Assembly (NCBI RefSeq): GCF_029784155.1
Contig: NC_073693.1
Span: 22,046,002-22,110,001 of the forward strand
Source of the DNA: Uranotaenia lowii
Taxonomy: Eukaryota; Arthropoda; Insecta; Diptera; Culicidae
Reading direction: 5' to 3'
DNA: 64,000 bases
Shown here: piece after piece, positions 1 to 11,200 of the stretch
How positions within the stretch are numbered: position 1 is the first letter of the stretch
Layout of the letters: every line of letters begins with the position of its first letter
Program-made: the position numbers and the translations under genes
Notes under the pieces: generated by a model
Told to the model about the DNA's origin: nothing
Database searches by the model: none
What the model saw: the letters and a program-made list of their open reading frames with translations, nothing else

Positions 1-147
1 CATCATAATTCAAAGCAATTCATAGCAAAAATTGGAATTTTGTGACTTCTTCACTTAGCGAAACTTGAATAAGTTTTAAACGAAAAATTTTAGCAGTACA
101 TCTTCTGCTGTAAAATTACACTTTATAAAACTTCGCATCATGAATCC

Positions 148-278
148 TACACTGAAAAAATGAAACTAAAAACTTAAAATCGATTTGAAGAAAATGGCCT
201 TCTCAAAATTCGATGCCTTTTTATTGGGAAAAAATGAAAAACGAAAAACAAATGCATAACGATAAAATGAAATTTGGA
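148..278 (+). repeat. Dispersed TACACTGA repeat, copy 1
   Basis: A segment of about 130 bp starting TACACTGAAAAAA recurs in the same orientation at about 2093-2228, with the same order of sub-motifs (AAACTTAAAATCGATTTG, then TGGCCTTCTCA, then GAAAAACGAAAAACAAA). This shows a dispersed element. The TACACTGA end matches the termini of the MITE at 1769-2504, so this is probably a fragment of the same family. Sequence before it (1-147) shows nothing recognisable. Confidence 0.55.
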
Positions 279-546
279 TTTAATTTTTTTCACGAAAATT
301 CATAATATTGTTGAATTAAAAAATCATACATAGAAATAGGGAGTCCAAAACAGCCCAAACAAATTTGAAGTTTAAAACTTGCATTATGAATAAAATTTTA
401 AAAAAATATATAAGAGACACATGTTCAATACTTTTTCAAGATCTGAAAATTTTATTAGGATAAAGTGTTGAAAAAAATGGGCTTTTTTTTATTAAACCAG
501 TGCGTCCTCTAAACGTAGTTTTTTTTTTGTGTCGCCAACATATATA

Positions 547-1343
547 CAGTGAGCGAAATAAGAATAGCACCACTATGTGTTTTGCTTGTTAAAATATGAA
601 TGATTGAAAATTACGAAAATTTTCTTCCACAGTTTGTTCTGAATTGCTTAACGGATAAATCAAGCATAAGTTTACTTTTTTTGGACGTAGCAATTGGCGT
701 TGAGGACCAAAAATGTGGAAAAGGGGTGCGAAATAAGAATAGAACCACTTGAGTTTTTCAACAAAAACAAGATTATTTAAAAAAATTTATTGTGTAAAAG
801 TGAATAATAATGCTTTTACGAATTATTTGAATAAATAACTGCATTTTAAGGAGTTTTCCAGAATTCCAAAGGTTTTCATAGGTTTTAATTAGGGGGTTTT
901 AAGAGATGCTCCTCTAGCGTTAAGGAATTTGATATTTGAGCTGTAATTCTTTACCAAACTACTTATTTTCTTCATTAATATTCATAAGTATGATTCAAAA
1001 TGATGAAACATAGATTTGAGGCTGAGTTTGAATCCAAAAAGTAGGTTGGAATTCAAAAATACTAATGTTTTTAATAGTCAAACACTATTTCTCTAGATTT
1101 AAGTCATAGATGGCAGCACTATCTTGCCATTTAACACTCAAGTGGTTCTATTCTTATTTCGCACCCCTTTTCCACATTTTTGGTCCTCAACGCCAATTGC
1201 TACGTCCAAAAAAAGTAAACTTACGCTTGATTTATCCGTTAAGCAATTCAGAACAAACTGTGGAAGAAAATTTTCGTAATTTTCAATTATTCATATTTTA
1301 ACAAGCAAAAAACATAGTGGTGCTATTTTTATTTCGCTCACTG
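547..1343. mobile_element. MITE with 207-bp terminal inverted repeats, TA target site
   Basis: The ends are CAGTGAGCGAAATAAGAATA and its reverse complement. Arms 547-753 and 1137-1343 are both 207 bp and nearly identical on opposite strands. The element is flanked by TA at 545-546 and 1344-1345. The TA duplication and CAGTG-type ends place it with Tc1/mariner-type elements. The 383-bp core has no transposase-like reading frame, so it is non-autonomous. A GCGAAATAAGAATAGAACCA block inside each arm repeats the terminal motif, as expected of a second transposase-binding site. Confidence 0.85.
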
Positions 1344-1578
1344 TATTACAGTTTGTTTCCTACACCCCAAGCTATCATTTGAAGTTTCAGCCCGCAGAAT
1401 CCCAGACATAGTGCAATTTTGAGGCCACCCTACTGTACAGTCTTTCAGTCAACCTTCTCAGCTGCTACACCCATAAATCAGACTCTACTCCAATAATGAA
1501 CTCCATTGAAGGTGAAATTATCGGTATAAGATTCTATGCCGGGCCGGCATTAACAAGCTTTCTAAAAACTGTGTTGTA

Positions 1579-1737
1579 TTTTTGTCATTTTTGTCATTTT
1601 TGTCATTTTTGTCATTTTTGTCATTTTTGTCATTTTTGTCATTTTTGTCATTTTTGTCATTTTTGTCATTTTTGTCATTTTTGTCATTTTTGTCATTTTT
1701 GTCATTTTTGTCATTTTTGTCATTTTTGTCATTTGTC
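1579..1737. repeat. Minisatellite (TTTTTGTCA)n
   Basis: About 17 nearly perfect copies of a 9-bp unit. The reverse complement of the unit is TGACAAAAA, the same motif as the arrays at 6446-8240 and 55190-55667. Reading frames through it encode only CHF, SFL or NDK tripeptide repeats. Confidence 0.97.
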
Positions 1738-1768
1738 CAAAAAGTATTGATTCTTTTTTTTGAAACCC

Positions 1769-2504
1769 TACACTGAGAAAAATTCATTTTTAAAACTAAA
1801 ACTTAATTTCCCAAAAAAAACCGTCCCAGAATTTGATGAAATTTTTTTCTAAGCCGGGAAGTATCAAAGCCTTCAAGTCGTAAACATATTGCAATTTGTG
1901 CATATTAGAAGGAAAATAGTTTTTCCAACAATAACTTTTTCATGGTTTTTATGAAAATCATGTTTTATTTATTTTTTCAGTGTAAATTTCCAACCTTTAG
2001 TTCAAAAACTGCATCGTTGAATTGGTTGTACTGATTTAGGATAAATAAGAGCTTCGATTGTAATAATTGATGGCAAAAGTAAGTAGAAATCCTACACTGA
2101 AAAAATTAAACTAAAAACTTAAAATCGATTTGAAAAAAATGGCCTTCTCAGAATTTGATGCCTTTTTTTGAAAAAAAATGAAAAACGAAAAACAAATTAT
2201 TTGGGTGTATAACGATAAAATGTAATTAGAAGCAGATCCTTATATCCTCATATTTAAAGTCTTTAGATACAAACAATTTTCTTTCAAAAAAAATTACACC
2301 AAAGCAACAAACTATTAGTTTTGAGTTACAATTATACAGTTAAAAAAGATATTTTACTTCAGTATGGACTTGAAAAAGTTTTTGTTAGAAAAAACTTTTT
2401 TTGTATGTATGGACAACTTGTAGGCATTGTTAGACAAAAAATTCTGAGATGGTGTTTTTTGGGAAATTGAGTTTTAGTTTTAAAAATGCATTTTTCTCAG
2501 TGTA
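1769..2504. mobile_element. MITE-like element with TACACTGAG termini
   Basis: The left end begins TACACTGAGAAAAAT and the right end finishes ATTTTTCTCAGTGTA. The inverted similarity runs about 45 bp inward on each side (AAAACTAAAACTTAATTTCCC and its complement). A further TACACTGAAAAAATT copy lies inside at 2093 and an inverted TTTTTTCAGTGTA at 1972-1984. The interval may therefore be two abutting or nested copies rather than one. No coding sequence is seen. Confidence 0.6.
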
Positions 2505-2659
2505 CGATTTTTTAAAAAAAATTGTCAATATTTTCTAAAAATTCAGTCATTTTTCTAAAACTCTCCCGTAGGCCGCATTTGTATAGGAATTGTTATTTCA
2601 AAAATTTTCATAAGAAATCGGCCTGAAAAGTTTGGCTCTTTTCAAATGTTAGTCTAGAT

Positions 2660-4605
2660 CAGGAATGTACAACGAGCGGCCCGCGGGCCGCATGGGGCCC
2701 TAAAGATGTTCTTGTGCGGCCCGCGACGCTTTTTTTCAATTTATTTTTTTTTAACTTTTTTCCTTGATAGATTGCAAATTATAATAAAATACTAGTCCAT
2801 ACTAAATCTTTGAAAAAATATATGTCAGTAACATGATCAAGTATGCATTTGACTGACAATCATTCCAATTGTTAACTTTTTTTTTTAAACGTTTTGAACA
2901 TTTATTGTGTTCTTTTCAAAGAAACGGTGTAACATTATTAATTTTCTAAAAATATTATTGGTTATATTTTCATATTACATGTTTTCCTTCTATACAATCA
3001 GCACTTTCAAATTCACAATACATTAAACTTGGATGGCAGAACAAACAAAAAATTGAAAGAGTAGATATGATAACAGGAATTTCTAAGTCCGTTGCTCAAA
3101 TACTGGCAAAAAAAACCATTAACAAAATGACTATTTTCGTTCTTGAATATAAAGGGTTCTCGGCATGATCGACATGAGATTCCTATCGACATGATTCGAC
3201 ATGAGTTTTCGACAAAAATAATATCTGAGATTCTGAAAAAGTTTGGGAAGACTATTTTTTAAAAATTTCATACAGAAATCATGTCAAACATCGCTAAATT
3301 GAGTCATTTCACTTTGAAATTAGCAATCCACATTATAAAAGTTGGATTAACTTTAGAAATCCTATCCCAGTGATATCTTGATTCAAATTAAAATTTAGAA
3401 TGTAATTTTTAATTAAATGTGTTTAGAAATCTGAAAAATAATGCTTTTTTCTGAATCTGTAAAATTTAAATTAGCAAAATATGATTTTTTTTCTGGGATT
3501 AAAACAACCATGCTAAACATCTCCATGCAATAAACTTCTACGAAACTTCAAATTAAAAAACAGTTTTTTCATCGTTTGTTAGAAATGATATTTTTTAAGT
3601 AAAATATAATTAATTTAAATTTTAATAAATTAAAATAAAAGGAAAGCAAATGGTGGCTATTACAAAAGGTAAAAATATGGATAAGCTTTCGATACAATGT
3701 AAAACACTTCGAAAGGCGATAAAGTAACTTATTGTTGTTTTGTCAGCCGCTCATGTTATTGATGGTGGTTTTTCTAAGGGAAATTAGCGGGTAAGTTTAC
3801 CTAGGGTTCGAGAAATCAAGATTAAGAACTGGAACTTTACCTAAATTTGCTTAAAAATCAGTGGATTTGAGTATTCCTTTGTAATTTCGACAACTTTTCT
3901 CAACATCTAATCTCAAACGGAGTTTCAAGTAAAAAAACAGGGGTTTCATCATTTGTAGAGAAAAAAATAAAGATTTAAATTACAGAAAAATTTTGAAATA
4001 CGTTTTAAAAAGGAATTTTGGCCAATAATTTTTTAAAAAGATTAAAAATGTTACGCTTAAAAGAAAATAAAAATATGATTTTTTTTATAACTTATCACCG
4101 TGGTATTGCTCCAGAAGACTTTGAAATGATTTTTCTTCAGAACACGGTTCAAATTTGTTATGAATTTTTCAAAGGCCTCGAAAAATTTTTATTTTCGATT
4201 AAAAAAAATATCACATGATGCCATTTTTTGGAAAAATAAATGTTTGCAAAAAAGTTAAAATCAATCACGAAATTGAATTATTTCGAAATTTTCATAAAAA
4301 CCAACTAGAACTAAGATATTTACCTGGTCAATTTCAGCTGGTATTGTCCGTTTTGTGTAAAAAAAGGATTTAACTTTCCTTCAAACTTTTCAGATAAATA
4401 ATGCATGACTTCTGGTTTCTTTCGTTTTTTAGTTTTTATTCGTCGACAGTTTGTTACTGTAATAGAATGACGTTTAATTCGAATATTTTTCGAACACTAC
4501 CCATACCGATTTTAAAATTTTTAATAAGGGATAATTTGAGTACGACCCGCTGGAAAGATTATAAATTCTAGTTGGCCCGTAGGTTCAAAAGGTTGCTCAC
4601 CTCTG
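2660..4605. mobile_element. Non-autonomous hAT-type transposon
   Basis: The left end is CAGGAATGTACAACGAGCGG followed by GCCCGCGGGCC. The right end, read inward on the minus strand, is CAGAGGTGAGCAACC followed by a related GGGCC block. The flanking 8-bp sequences are GTCTAGAT (2652-2659) and ATCTAGAT (4606-4613), 7 of 8 identical. CAG-type ends plus an 8-bp duplication are hallmarks of the hAT superfamily. The 1.9-kb AT-rich interior has no frame resembling a hAT transposase, so the element depends on one supplied elsewhere or is dead. Confidence 0.75.
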
Positions 4606-4613
4606 ATCTAGAT

Positions 4614-6445
4614 CTTTTTTTGGGGGAACTAAGTATACCAAGTGCCTAACTACGTGAGAATATACAAACACAAAGTTTTATTCGATTATGAGAAGGTAAT
4701 ACGAGATACCGTGTCGAGTTGGCGCGAAATCCGTCAGTATAGAAAACCTAGAAGGTCCCCAAATGTTTATGAATGTATATATTTAAGTGTTGAAAAATGT
4801 TTGTTTAGTGAAGTACTGATGGTGGCGCATCTTGCCTGCTCTGTCATTTTGTACCAAGTTCCCCTACGTGTAATCAACATACGCTTAAAGTGGAATTCAC
4901 CTACACTCAAAATGATATGACATGAATTTTATATGCAAAAGCGATGTGAATCATTGTTATCTTGAAGTCTCAAACAATTCATCAATCTCGAGTGGGCTTG
5001 TGATATGATCACAGTTGTACCGGATAAGTTTTCAATGACTGTCCGCCAACTGCATCGTTGATATAAGTTGCGAATGACAGATGTTTAAACGACTCTTTAG
5101 TTAATCGAAACAAAAAGAAAATCAATCCCGAGTCCACAAAATATACTATAGGCTCAATATGAATCATCAACCAATAAAACATGAATGTTATGAGAAAAGT
5201 TGTTCTGAAAAGAATCAATTTGACGTTAGAAATGATTTGAAAATTTAGAAAACTATTCAATCACTCTTTCCGAATTAGAATCGGTGTTTATGTGCAATAA
5301 ACACAAATAGCCCATAAATAATGAGCAACATAATTCCCTCTCGATGCAATCAGGAATGATTTCGAACAATCTAGCAGATGTTATGATCAAAAACAGCGTA
5401 AAATCAATGTTCTTATCCCCACTCCACTAGGAGAGATAAAAAAAAATCATCAACAAAATGCAGCTCAAAGGTTGTCGAGGAAGACGAGAGAACGATCAAA
5501 TCGATCAACGACCCGATAAGTTATGGTCAAACAGATTGACCTATCGCGCTGGCCGAGGGGTTTCGTTTCGAGTTTGATTAAGGTTCTTCGAGGATTCATC
5601 ACCGCATCTTGATCATCATCATCACATCTTTCAGCCCATCAACAACAACAACGCCAAGAAGATTTCGGCTGGCTGGCCTTCCTTCGATCGTCAATCGGTG
5701 TAACTTTGACGGACTCTCGTGGACTGAGATCGATCCGATCGGATTCAGACCGCTTTAAGCTATAAGCTACAAGCTATAAGGAGAACGTGCGCGCCCATTT
5801 GTTTGGTCATATCCATTTCTTCGGTAATAAAAGTTAATTTATTTTCGTTTCCCCCCACACCATCTCAACGCAACGTTTCCCCAATCCATATTTTTATTTA
5901 TCCTGCTCTCGTGCCATCATTGAAGTCTCTTTAGAGGGATAAATTAGGGAAGAAAAAAAAGGCATCTCGGAAATTTGGATGCCTACCACCCCTTTGCCGC
6001 GTCTTATTTTTCTCCCTTCTTCCTTCCTTTATTTTCAGAGAACGAGGGGCAAAATCAACTTTACACAATCAATTTGAATTACGACACACTTCACCCTTCA
6101 ATCCCGGAGCCTAATTCTTTTGTTCGGGTGTTGTTCTCTATCAAATATTTGGCTTTTTGATTGGAAAATCTAAAATACCTGGGCCCAGTCTGGAAGAAGG
6201 AAGAGTCAGGAGGGGAAGGCCGAGGCGTTGATTTGATGAGACCTATTTTTCACAAAATTGTCTAATCGGAGCTGAGTGTTAGCCCTCGCTCATTGACTTT
6301 TTTTGTTTGGTCATCAATCTTTCGTTAAATATACCTGGAAATACCAGCTAAAAACGAAGCTCCCCAGTGATTTCAGAAAGTCTTTTTCGCCAAGTTTATC
6401 AGTTCCTAAAATTCAAATAATAGAAATATTTAAAGCATTTAGATT
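4614..6445. other. Intergenic; GC-richer block with GATA motifs
   Basis: No gene is supported here. The short open frames have no family resemblance. The interval 5440-5810 is visibly less AT-rich than its surroundings. It contains GATAAG-type motifs and three near copies of AGCTATAAG or AGCTACAAG at 5757-5781. It could be a promoter or enhancer, but I see no donor site or start codon that would anchor a transcript. Confidence 0.3.
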
Positions 6446-8240
6446 AAATGACAAAAATGACAAAAATGACAAAAATGACAAAAATGACAAAAATGACAAA
6501 AATGACAAAAATGACAAAAATGACAAAAATGACAAAAATGACAAAAATGACAAAAATGACAAAAATGACAAAAATGACAAAAATGACAAAAATGACAAAA
6601 ATGACAAAAATGACAAAAATGACAAAAATGACAAAAATGACAAAAATGACAAAAATGACAAAAATGACAAAAATGACAAAAATGACAAAAATGACAAAAA
6701 TGACAAAAATGACAAAAATGACAAAAATGACAAAAATGACAAAAATGACAAAAATGACAAAAATGACAAAAATGACAAAAATGACAAAAATGACAAAAAT
6801 GACAAAAATGACAAAAATGACAAAAATGACAAAAATGACAAAAATGACAAAAATGACAAAAATGACAAAAATGACAAAAATGACAAAAATGACAAAAATG
6901 ACAAAAATGACAAAAATGACAAAAATGACAAAAATGACAAAAATGACAAAAATGACAAAAATGACAAAAATGACAAAAATGACAAAAATGACAAAAATGA
7001 CAAAAATGACAAAAATGACAAAAATGACAAAAATGACAAAAATGACAAAAACGACAAAAATGACAAAAATGACAAAAATGACAAAAATGACAAAAATGAC
7101 AAAAATTACAAAAATTACAAAAATGACAAAAATGACAAAAATTACAGAAATGACAAAAATGACACAAAAATGGCAGAAATGACACAAAAATGGCAGAAAT
7201 GACCAAAATAACAAAAATGACAAAAATGACAAAAATGACAAAAATGACAAAAATGACAAAAATGACAAAAATGACAAAAATGACAAAAATGACAAAAATG
7301 ACAAAAATGACAAAAATGACAAAAATGACAAAAATGACAAAAATGACAAAAATGACAAAAATGACAAAAATGACAAAAATGACAAAAATGACAAAAATGA
7401 CAAAAATGACAAAAATGACAAAAATGACAAAAATGACAAAAATGACAAAAATGACAAAAATGACAAAAATGACAAAAATGACAAAAATGACAAAAATGAC
7501 AAAAATGACAAAAATGACAAAAATGACAAAAATGACAAAAATGACAAAAATGACAAAAATGACAAAAATGACAAAAATGACAAAAATGACAAAAATGACA
7601 AAAATGACAAAAATGACAAAAATGACAAAAATGACAAAAATGACAAAAATGACAAAAATGACAAAAATGACAAAAATGACAAAAATGACAAAAATGACAA
7701 AAATGACAAAAATGACAAAAATGACAAAAATGACAAAAATGACAAAAATGACAAAAATGACAAAAATGACAAAAATGACAAAAATGACAAAAATGACAAA
7801 AATGACAAAAATGACAAAAATGACAAAAATGACAAAAATGACAAAAATGACAAAAATGACAAAAATGACAAAAATGACAAAAATGACAAAAATGACAAAA
7901 ATGACAAAAATGACAAAAATGACAAAAATGACAAAAATGACAAAAATGACAAAAATGACAAAAATGACAAAAATGACAAAAATGACAAAAATGACAAAAA
8001 TGACAAAAATGACAAAAATGACAAAAATGACAAAAATGACAAAAATGACAAAAATGACAAAAATGACAAAAATGACAAAAATGACAAAAATGACAAAAAT
8101 GACAAAAATGACAAAAATGACAAAAATGACAAAAATGACAAAAATGACAAAAATGACAAAAATGACATCAATGACAAAAATGACAAAAATGACATCAATG
8201 ACAAAAATGACAAAAATGACAAAAATGACAAAAATGACAA
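6446..8240. repeat. Minisatellite array A, (AAAAATGAC)n
   Basis: About 200 copies of a 9-bp unit, almost perfectly homogeneous. A degenerate patch at 7105-7210 (ATTAC, TGGCAGAAATGACAC and CCAAAATAAC variants) separates two clean sub-arrays. Two AATGACATC variants lie near the right end at about 8167-8195. It joins array B directly with no spacer. Because 9 is a multiple of 3 and most phases lack a stop, long frames of KMT, KND, HFC, SFL and VIF repeats arise; these are artefacts. Confidence 0.98.
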
Positions 8241-11200
8241 AAAAATTGTCAAAATTGTCAAAATTGTCAAAATTGTCAAAATTGTCAAAATTGTCAAAAT
8301 TGTCAAAATTGTCAAAATTGTCAAAATTGTCAAAATTGTCAAAATTGTCAAAATTGTCAAAATTGTCAAAATTGTCAAAATTGTCAAAATTGTCAAAATT
8401 GTCAAAATTGTCAAAATTGTCAAAATTGTCAAAATTGTCAAAATTGTCAAAATTGTCAAAATTGTCAAAATTGTCAAAATTGTCAAAATTGTCGGCATTG
8501 TCAAAATTGTCAAAATTGTCAAAATTGTCAAAATTGTCAAAATTGTCAAAATTGTCAAAATTGTCAAAATTGTCAAAATCGTCAAAATTGTCAAAATTGT
8601 CAAAATTGTCAAAATTGTCAAAATTGTCAAAATTGTCAAAATTGTCAAAATTGTCAAAATTGTCAAAATTGTCAAAATTGTCAAAATTGTCAAAATTGTC
8701 AAAATTGTCAAAATTGTCAAAATTGTCAAAATTGTCAAAATTGTCAAAATTGTCAAAATTGTCAAAATTGTCAAAATTGTCAAAATTGTCAAAATTGTCA
8801 AAATTGTCAAAATTGTCAAAATTGTCAAAATTGTCAAAATTGTCAAAATTGTCAAAATTGTCAAAATTGTCAAAATTGTCAAAATTGTCAAAATTGTCAA
8901 AATTGTCAAAATTGTCAAAATTGTCAAAATTGTCAAAATTGTCAAAATTGTCAAAATTGTCAAAATTGTCAAAATTGTCAAAATTGTCAAAATTGTCAAA
9001 ATTGTCAAAATTGTCAAAATTGTCAAAATTGTCAAAATTGACAAAATTGTCAAAATTGTCAAAATTGTCAAAATTGTCAAAATTGTCAAAATTGTCAAAA
9101 TTGTCAAAATTGTCAAAATTGTCAAAATTGTCAAAATTGTCAAAATTGTCAAAATTGTCAAAATTGTCAAAATTGTCAAAATTGTCAAAATTGTCAAAAT
9201 TGTCAAAATTGTCAAAATTGTCAAAATTGTCAAAATTGTCAAAATTGTCAAAATTGTCAAAATTGTCAAAATTGTCAAAATTGTCAAAATTGTCAAAATT
9301 GTCAAAATTGTCAAAATTGTCAAAATTGTCAAAATTGTCAAAATTGTCAAAATTGTCAAAATTGTCAAAATTGTCAAAATTGTCAAAATTGTCAAAATTG
9401 CCAAAATTGTCAAAATTGTCAAAATTGTCAAAATTGTCAAAATTGTCAAAATTGTCAAAATTGTCAAAATTGTCAAAATTGTCAAAATTGTCAAAATTGT
9501 CAAAATTGTCAAAATTGTCAAAATTGTCAAAATTGTCAAAATTGTCAAAATTGTCAAAATTGTCAAAATTGTCAAAATTGTCAAAATTGTCAAAATTGTC
9601 AAAATTGTCAAAATTGTCAAAATTGTCAAAATTGTCAAAATTGTCAAAATTGTCAATATGGTCAAAATTGTCAAAATTATCAAAATTGTCAAAATTGTCA
9701 AAATTGTCAAAATTGTCAAAATTGTCAAAATTGTCAAAATTGTCAAAATTGTCAAAATTGTCAAAATTGTCAAAATTGTCAAAATTGTCAAAATTGTCAA
9801 AATTGTCAAAATTGTCAAAATTGTCAAAATTGTCAAAATTGTCAAAATTGTCAAAATTGTCAAAATTGTCAAAATTGTCAAAATTGTCAAAATTGTCAAA
9901 ATTGTCAAAATTGTCAAAATTGTCAAAATTGTCAAAATTGTCAAAATTGTCAAAATTGTCAAAATTGTCAAAATTGTCAAAATTGTCAAAATTGTCAAAA
10001 TTGTCAAAATTGTCAAAATTGTCAAAATTGTCAAAATTGTCAAAATTGTCAAAATTTTTAAAAATCGTCTAAATTGTCAAAATTGTCAAAATTGTCAAAA
10101 TTGTCAAAATTGTCAAAATTGTCAAAATTGTCAAAATTGTCAAAATTGTCAAAATTGTCAAAATTGTCAAAATTGTCAAAATTGTCAAAATTGTCAAAAT
10201 TGTCAAAATTGTCAAAATTGTCAAAATTGTCAAAATTGTCAAAATTGTCAAAATTGTCAAAATTGTCAAAATTGTCAAAATTGTCAAAATTGTCAAAATT
10301 GTCAAAATTGTCAAAATTGTCAAAATTGTCAAAATTGTCAAAATTGTCAAAATTGTCAAAATTGTCAAAATTGTCAAAATTGTCAAAATTGTCAAAATTG
10401 TCAAAATTGTCAAAATTGTCAAAATTGTCAAAATTGTCGAAATTGTCAAAATTGTCAAAATTGTCAAAATTGTCAAAATTGTCAAAATCGTCAAAATCGT
10501 CAAAATTGTCAAAATCGTCAAAATTGTCAAAATTGTCAAAATTGTCAAAATTGTCAAAATTGTCAAAATTGTCAAAATTGTCAAAATTGTCAAAATTGTC
10601 AAAATTGTCAAAATTGTCAAAATTGTCAAAATTGTCAAAACTGTCAAAATTGTCAAAATTGTCAAAATTGTCAAAATTGTCAAAATTGTCAAAATTGTCA
10701 AAATTGTCAAAATTGTCAAAATTGTCAAAATTGTCAAAATTGTCAAAATTGTCAAAATTGTCAAAATTGTCAAAATTGTCAAAATTGTCAAAATTGTCAA
10801 AATTGTCAAAATTGTCAAAATTGTCAAAACTGTCAAAATTGTCAAAACTGTCAAAATTGTCAAAATTGTCAAAATTGTCAAAATTGTCAAAATTGTCAAA
10901 ATTGTCAAAATTGTCAAAATTGTCAAAATTGTCAAAATTGTCAAAATTGTCAAAATTGTCAAAATTGTCAAAATTGTCAAAATTGTCAAAATTGTCAAAA
11001 TTGTCAAAATTGTCAAAATTGTCAAAATTGTCAAAATTGTCAAAATTGTCAAAATTGTCAAAATTGTCAAAATTGTCAAAATTGTCAAAATTGTCCAAAT
11101 TGTCAAAATTGTCAAAATTGTCAAAATTGTCAAAATTGTCAAAATTGTCAAAATTGTCAAAATTGTCAAAATTGTCAAAATTGTCAAAATTGTCAAAATT

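Noticed and set aside
5975..6160. 61-codon plus-strand frame
   Set aside because: No family resemblance, biased composition, and no splice or promoter support.
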